Below the pieces are notes generated by a model. The model had not been told where the DNA came from. It saw only the letters and a program-made list of their open reading frames with translations, and made no database searches. This document shows, piece after piece, positions 62,533 to 64,000 of a stretch of DNA of 64,000 bases. Position 1 is the stretch's first letter. Each line of letters starts with the position of its first letter. The DNA is from Gibbsiella quercinecans. Its GTDB lineage: Bacteria; Pseudomonadota; Gammaproteobacteria; Enterobacterales; Enterobacteriaceae. The position numbers and the translations under genes are program-made. The stretch spans positions 496,001-560,000 of the forward strand of contig NZ_CP014136.1 in assembly GCF_002291425.1 (NCBI RefSeq). The letters run 5' to 3'.

Positions 62533-64000
62533 CTAGAACAGACCGAGCGGCTTGGTGTCATAGCTCACCAACAGATTTTTCACCTGCTGGTAGTGCGACA
62601 AGGCAACCTTGTGGGTTTCCCGGCCGATGCCGGAGTTTTTATAACCACCGAAAGCGGCGTGTGCCGGGTAGATGTGGTAGCAGTTGGTCCAGACGCGGCC
62701 GGCCTTGATGGCCCGCCCCATGCGCCACACCCGGTTGGCATCCAGCGTCCATACGCCGGCACCCAGGCCGTATTCGGTGTCGTTGGCCAACGCAATGGCT
62801 TCCGCCTCATCTTTAAACGTGGTGATGCCGATCACTGGGCCGAAAATTTCCTCCTGGAAACAACGCATGCCGTTGTGCCCTTTGATCAACGTCGGGTGGA
62901 TGTAGAAACCGTTGCGCAGCGCGGCGTCGTGCCGCACCTGCGAGCCGCCGGTCAGGATCTCGCCGCCCTCGTTTTTGGCGATCTCGATATAAGAAAGGAT
63001 TTTGTCGAACTGCTCTTTCGATGCCTGCGCGCCAACCATGGTGGCGGTATCAAACGGATCGCCTTTGTGAATGGTGGCGATGCGGGCGAGCACCTTCTCC
63101 ACAAACTGCGGGTAAATCGATTCCTGCACCAGCACGCGCGACGGGCAGGTGCACACTTCGCCCTGGTTGAAGAAGCCCAAAATAACCCCTTCCACCGCCT
63201 TATCAAGAAACTCCGGCTCGCCGCGGAAGATATCTTCAAAGAAAATATTGGGCGACTTGCCGCCCAGTTCTACGGTGCTGGGGATAATGTTTTCTGCCGC
63301 GCAAGACAGAATGCGCCGCCCCACCGGGGTTGAGCCGGTGAAGGCGATTTTCTCAATGCGCTTGCTGCGCGCCAGGGGTTCACCCACTTCAATGCCGTAG
63401 CCATGCACCACGTTCACTACCCCAGCCGGCAGCAGATCGCCAATCAACTCCATGAGCACACAGATGCTAAGCGGCGTTTGTTCGGCCGGTTTGAGCACTA
63501 CGCAATTGCCCCCGGCCAGCGCCGGCGCCAGCTTCCAGGCCGCCATTAACAGCGGGAAGTTCCAGGGGATAATCTGCCCCACCACGCCGAGCGGTTCGTA
63601 GATGTGATAGGCCACCGTGTGCTGGTCAATTTCCGCCACGCTGCCTTCCTGCGCGCGCAGGCAACCGGCAAAGTAGCGGAAATGGTCGGCGGCCAGCGGG
63701 ATGTCGGCATTCAGGGTTTCACGTATCGGTTTGCCATTATCCCAGGTTTCCGCCAACGCCAACGTTTCCAGATGCTTCTCAATGCGATCGGCAATCGCCA
63801 GCAGCACATTGCTGCGCTCCTGCACACTGGTTTTCCCCCATGCGTCTGCGGTGGCATGGGCGGCATCCAACGCCAGCTCAATATCTTGCGCGTCGGAGCG
63901 CGGGAACTGCGCCACATCTTCACCCGTTACCGGTGTGGTATTGGTGAAGTAGTTTCCGGAAACAGGTTCAACAAATTTACCGCCAATGTAATTCCCATAA
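62533..64000 (-). CDS. aldB: AldB/ExaC-type acetaldehyde dehydrogenase, N-terminus beyond window
   Basis: An aldehyde dehydrogenase open to the right edge; about 489 residues are inside, lacking perhaps 20 to 25 N-terminal ones. The visible frame starts [18 protein letters not shown]. Motifs: [50 protein letters not shown], the catalytic cysteine in [11 protein letters not shown], and the typical C-terminus [10 protein letters not shown]. It is very close by recall to E. coli AldB. Known reaction: acetaldehyde to acetate with NAD(P). Upstream of adhP. A GTG within the frame at 63915 is an internal codon, not the start. Confidence 0.93.
   Translation of the reverse strand, partial: YGNYIGGKFVEPVSGNYFTNTTPVTGEDVAQFPRSDAQDIELALDAAHATADAWGKTSVQERSNVLLAIADRIEKHLETLALAETWDNGKPIRETLNADIPLAADHFRYFAGCLRAQEGSVAEIDQHTVAYHIYEPLGVVGQIIPWNFPLLMAAWKLAPALAGGNCVVLKPAEQTPLSICVLMELIGDLLPAGVVNVVHGYGIEVGEPLARSKRIEKIAFTGSTPVGRRILSCAAENIIPSTVELGGKSPNIFFEDIFRGEPEFLDKAVEGVILGFFNQGEVCTCPSRVLVQESIYPQFVEKVLARIATIHKGDPFDTATMVGAQASKEQFDKILSYIEIAKNEGGEILTGGSQVRHDAALRNGFYIHPTLIKGHNGMRCFQEEIFGPVIGITTFKDEAEAIALANDTEYGLGAGVWTLDANRVWRMGRAIKAGRVWTNCYHIYPAHAAFGGYKNSGIGRETHKVALSHYQQVKNLLVSYDTKPLGLF

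Overview
The window looks like chromosomal DNA of an enterobacterium, most likely Serratia or a close relative (Yersiniaceae). Reasons: most of it is GC-rich by eye, many proteins resemble E. coli/Klebsiella families by recall (GarR, GarL, AdhP, AldB, BisC, MtnB, HcxA), there is an ERIC element, and there is an Ash/Icd-type phage P4-like remnant. No search was run, so all homology statements rest on motif recognition. I saw no tRNA, rRNA, insertion sequence or CRISPR array.

Layout. (1) 1-9.5 kb: a sugar-acid catabolic cluster read leftwards (GudP-like permease, IlvD/Edd-family dehydratase, MmsA-type dehydrogenase, Hyi, GarL, GarR), divergent from a MocR-type regulator. (2) 9.5-11.9 kb: a 2-oxoglutarate/Fe(II) dioxygenase and a HcxA-like dehydrogenase. 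(3) 12.2-24.8 kb: the most striking locus. Leftwards it reads TonB-dependent transducer-receptor, YddA/FusD-type ABC exporter-fold transporter, thioredoxin fused to an unknown domain, TldE-like and TldD-like proteins. Rightwards it reads FecI sigma, FecR anti-sigma, TonB, ExbB, ExbD. This resembles a complete, self-regulated import system for a peptide or peptide-metallophore with its own cytosolic processing. (4) 24.9-27.7 kb: an AAA ATPase, then an AT-rich island with unknown small membrane proteins, a possible effector/immunity-like pair, a short ERIC derivative and an Ash/Icd remnant.

(5) 27.7-34.1 kb: CapA-like protein, a polar amino-acid ABC transporter, and a BisC-type molybdoenzyme. 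(6) 34.5-43.2 kb: a ribose-type sugar ABC importer with a PfkB kinase, facing a 2-hydroxyacid dehydrogenase, an FGGY kinase and an MtnB-like class II aldolase-family enzyme. (7) 43.6-52.4 kb: two flavin monooxygenases, an M20 deacylase, a GNAT acetyltransferase and an amino-acid ABC transporter with two binding proteins, matching the content of the Bacillus ytmI-type S-alkylcysteine salvage operon. A third luciferase-like oxidoreductase converges on it. (8) 52.8-59.4 kb: a GntR regulator, a DUF1989 (urea-carboxylase-associated) protein and a complete Liv-type ABC importer. (9) 59.4-60.7 kb: a gene-poor stretch rich in hairpins with two diverged copies of a repeat. (10) 60.7-64 kb: an extensin-like protein and an AdhP-AldB pair for ethanol/acetaldehyde oxidation, the last cut by the window edge.

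Many convergent gene ends carry perfect inverted repeats, mostly without a clear U tract. Starts were moved from the longest possible frame where a good ribosome-binding site or domain start argued for it.
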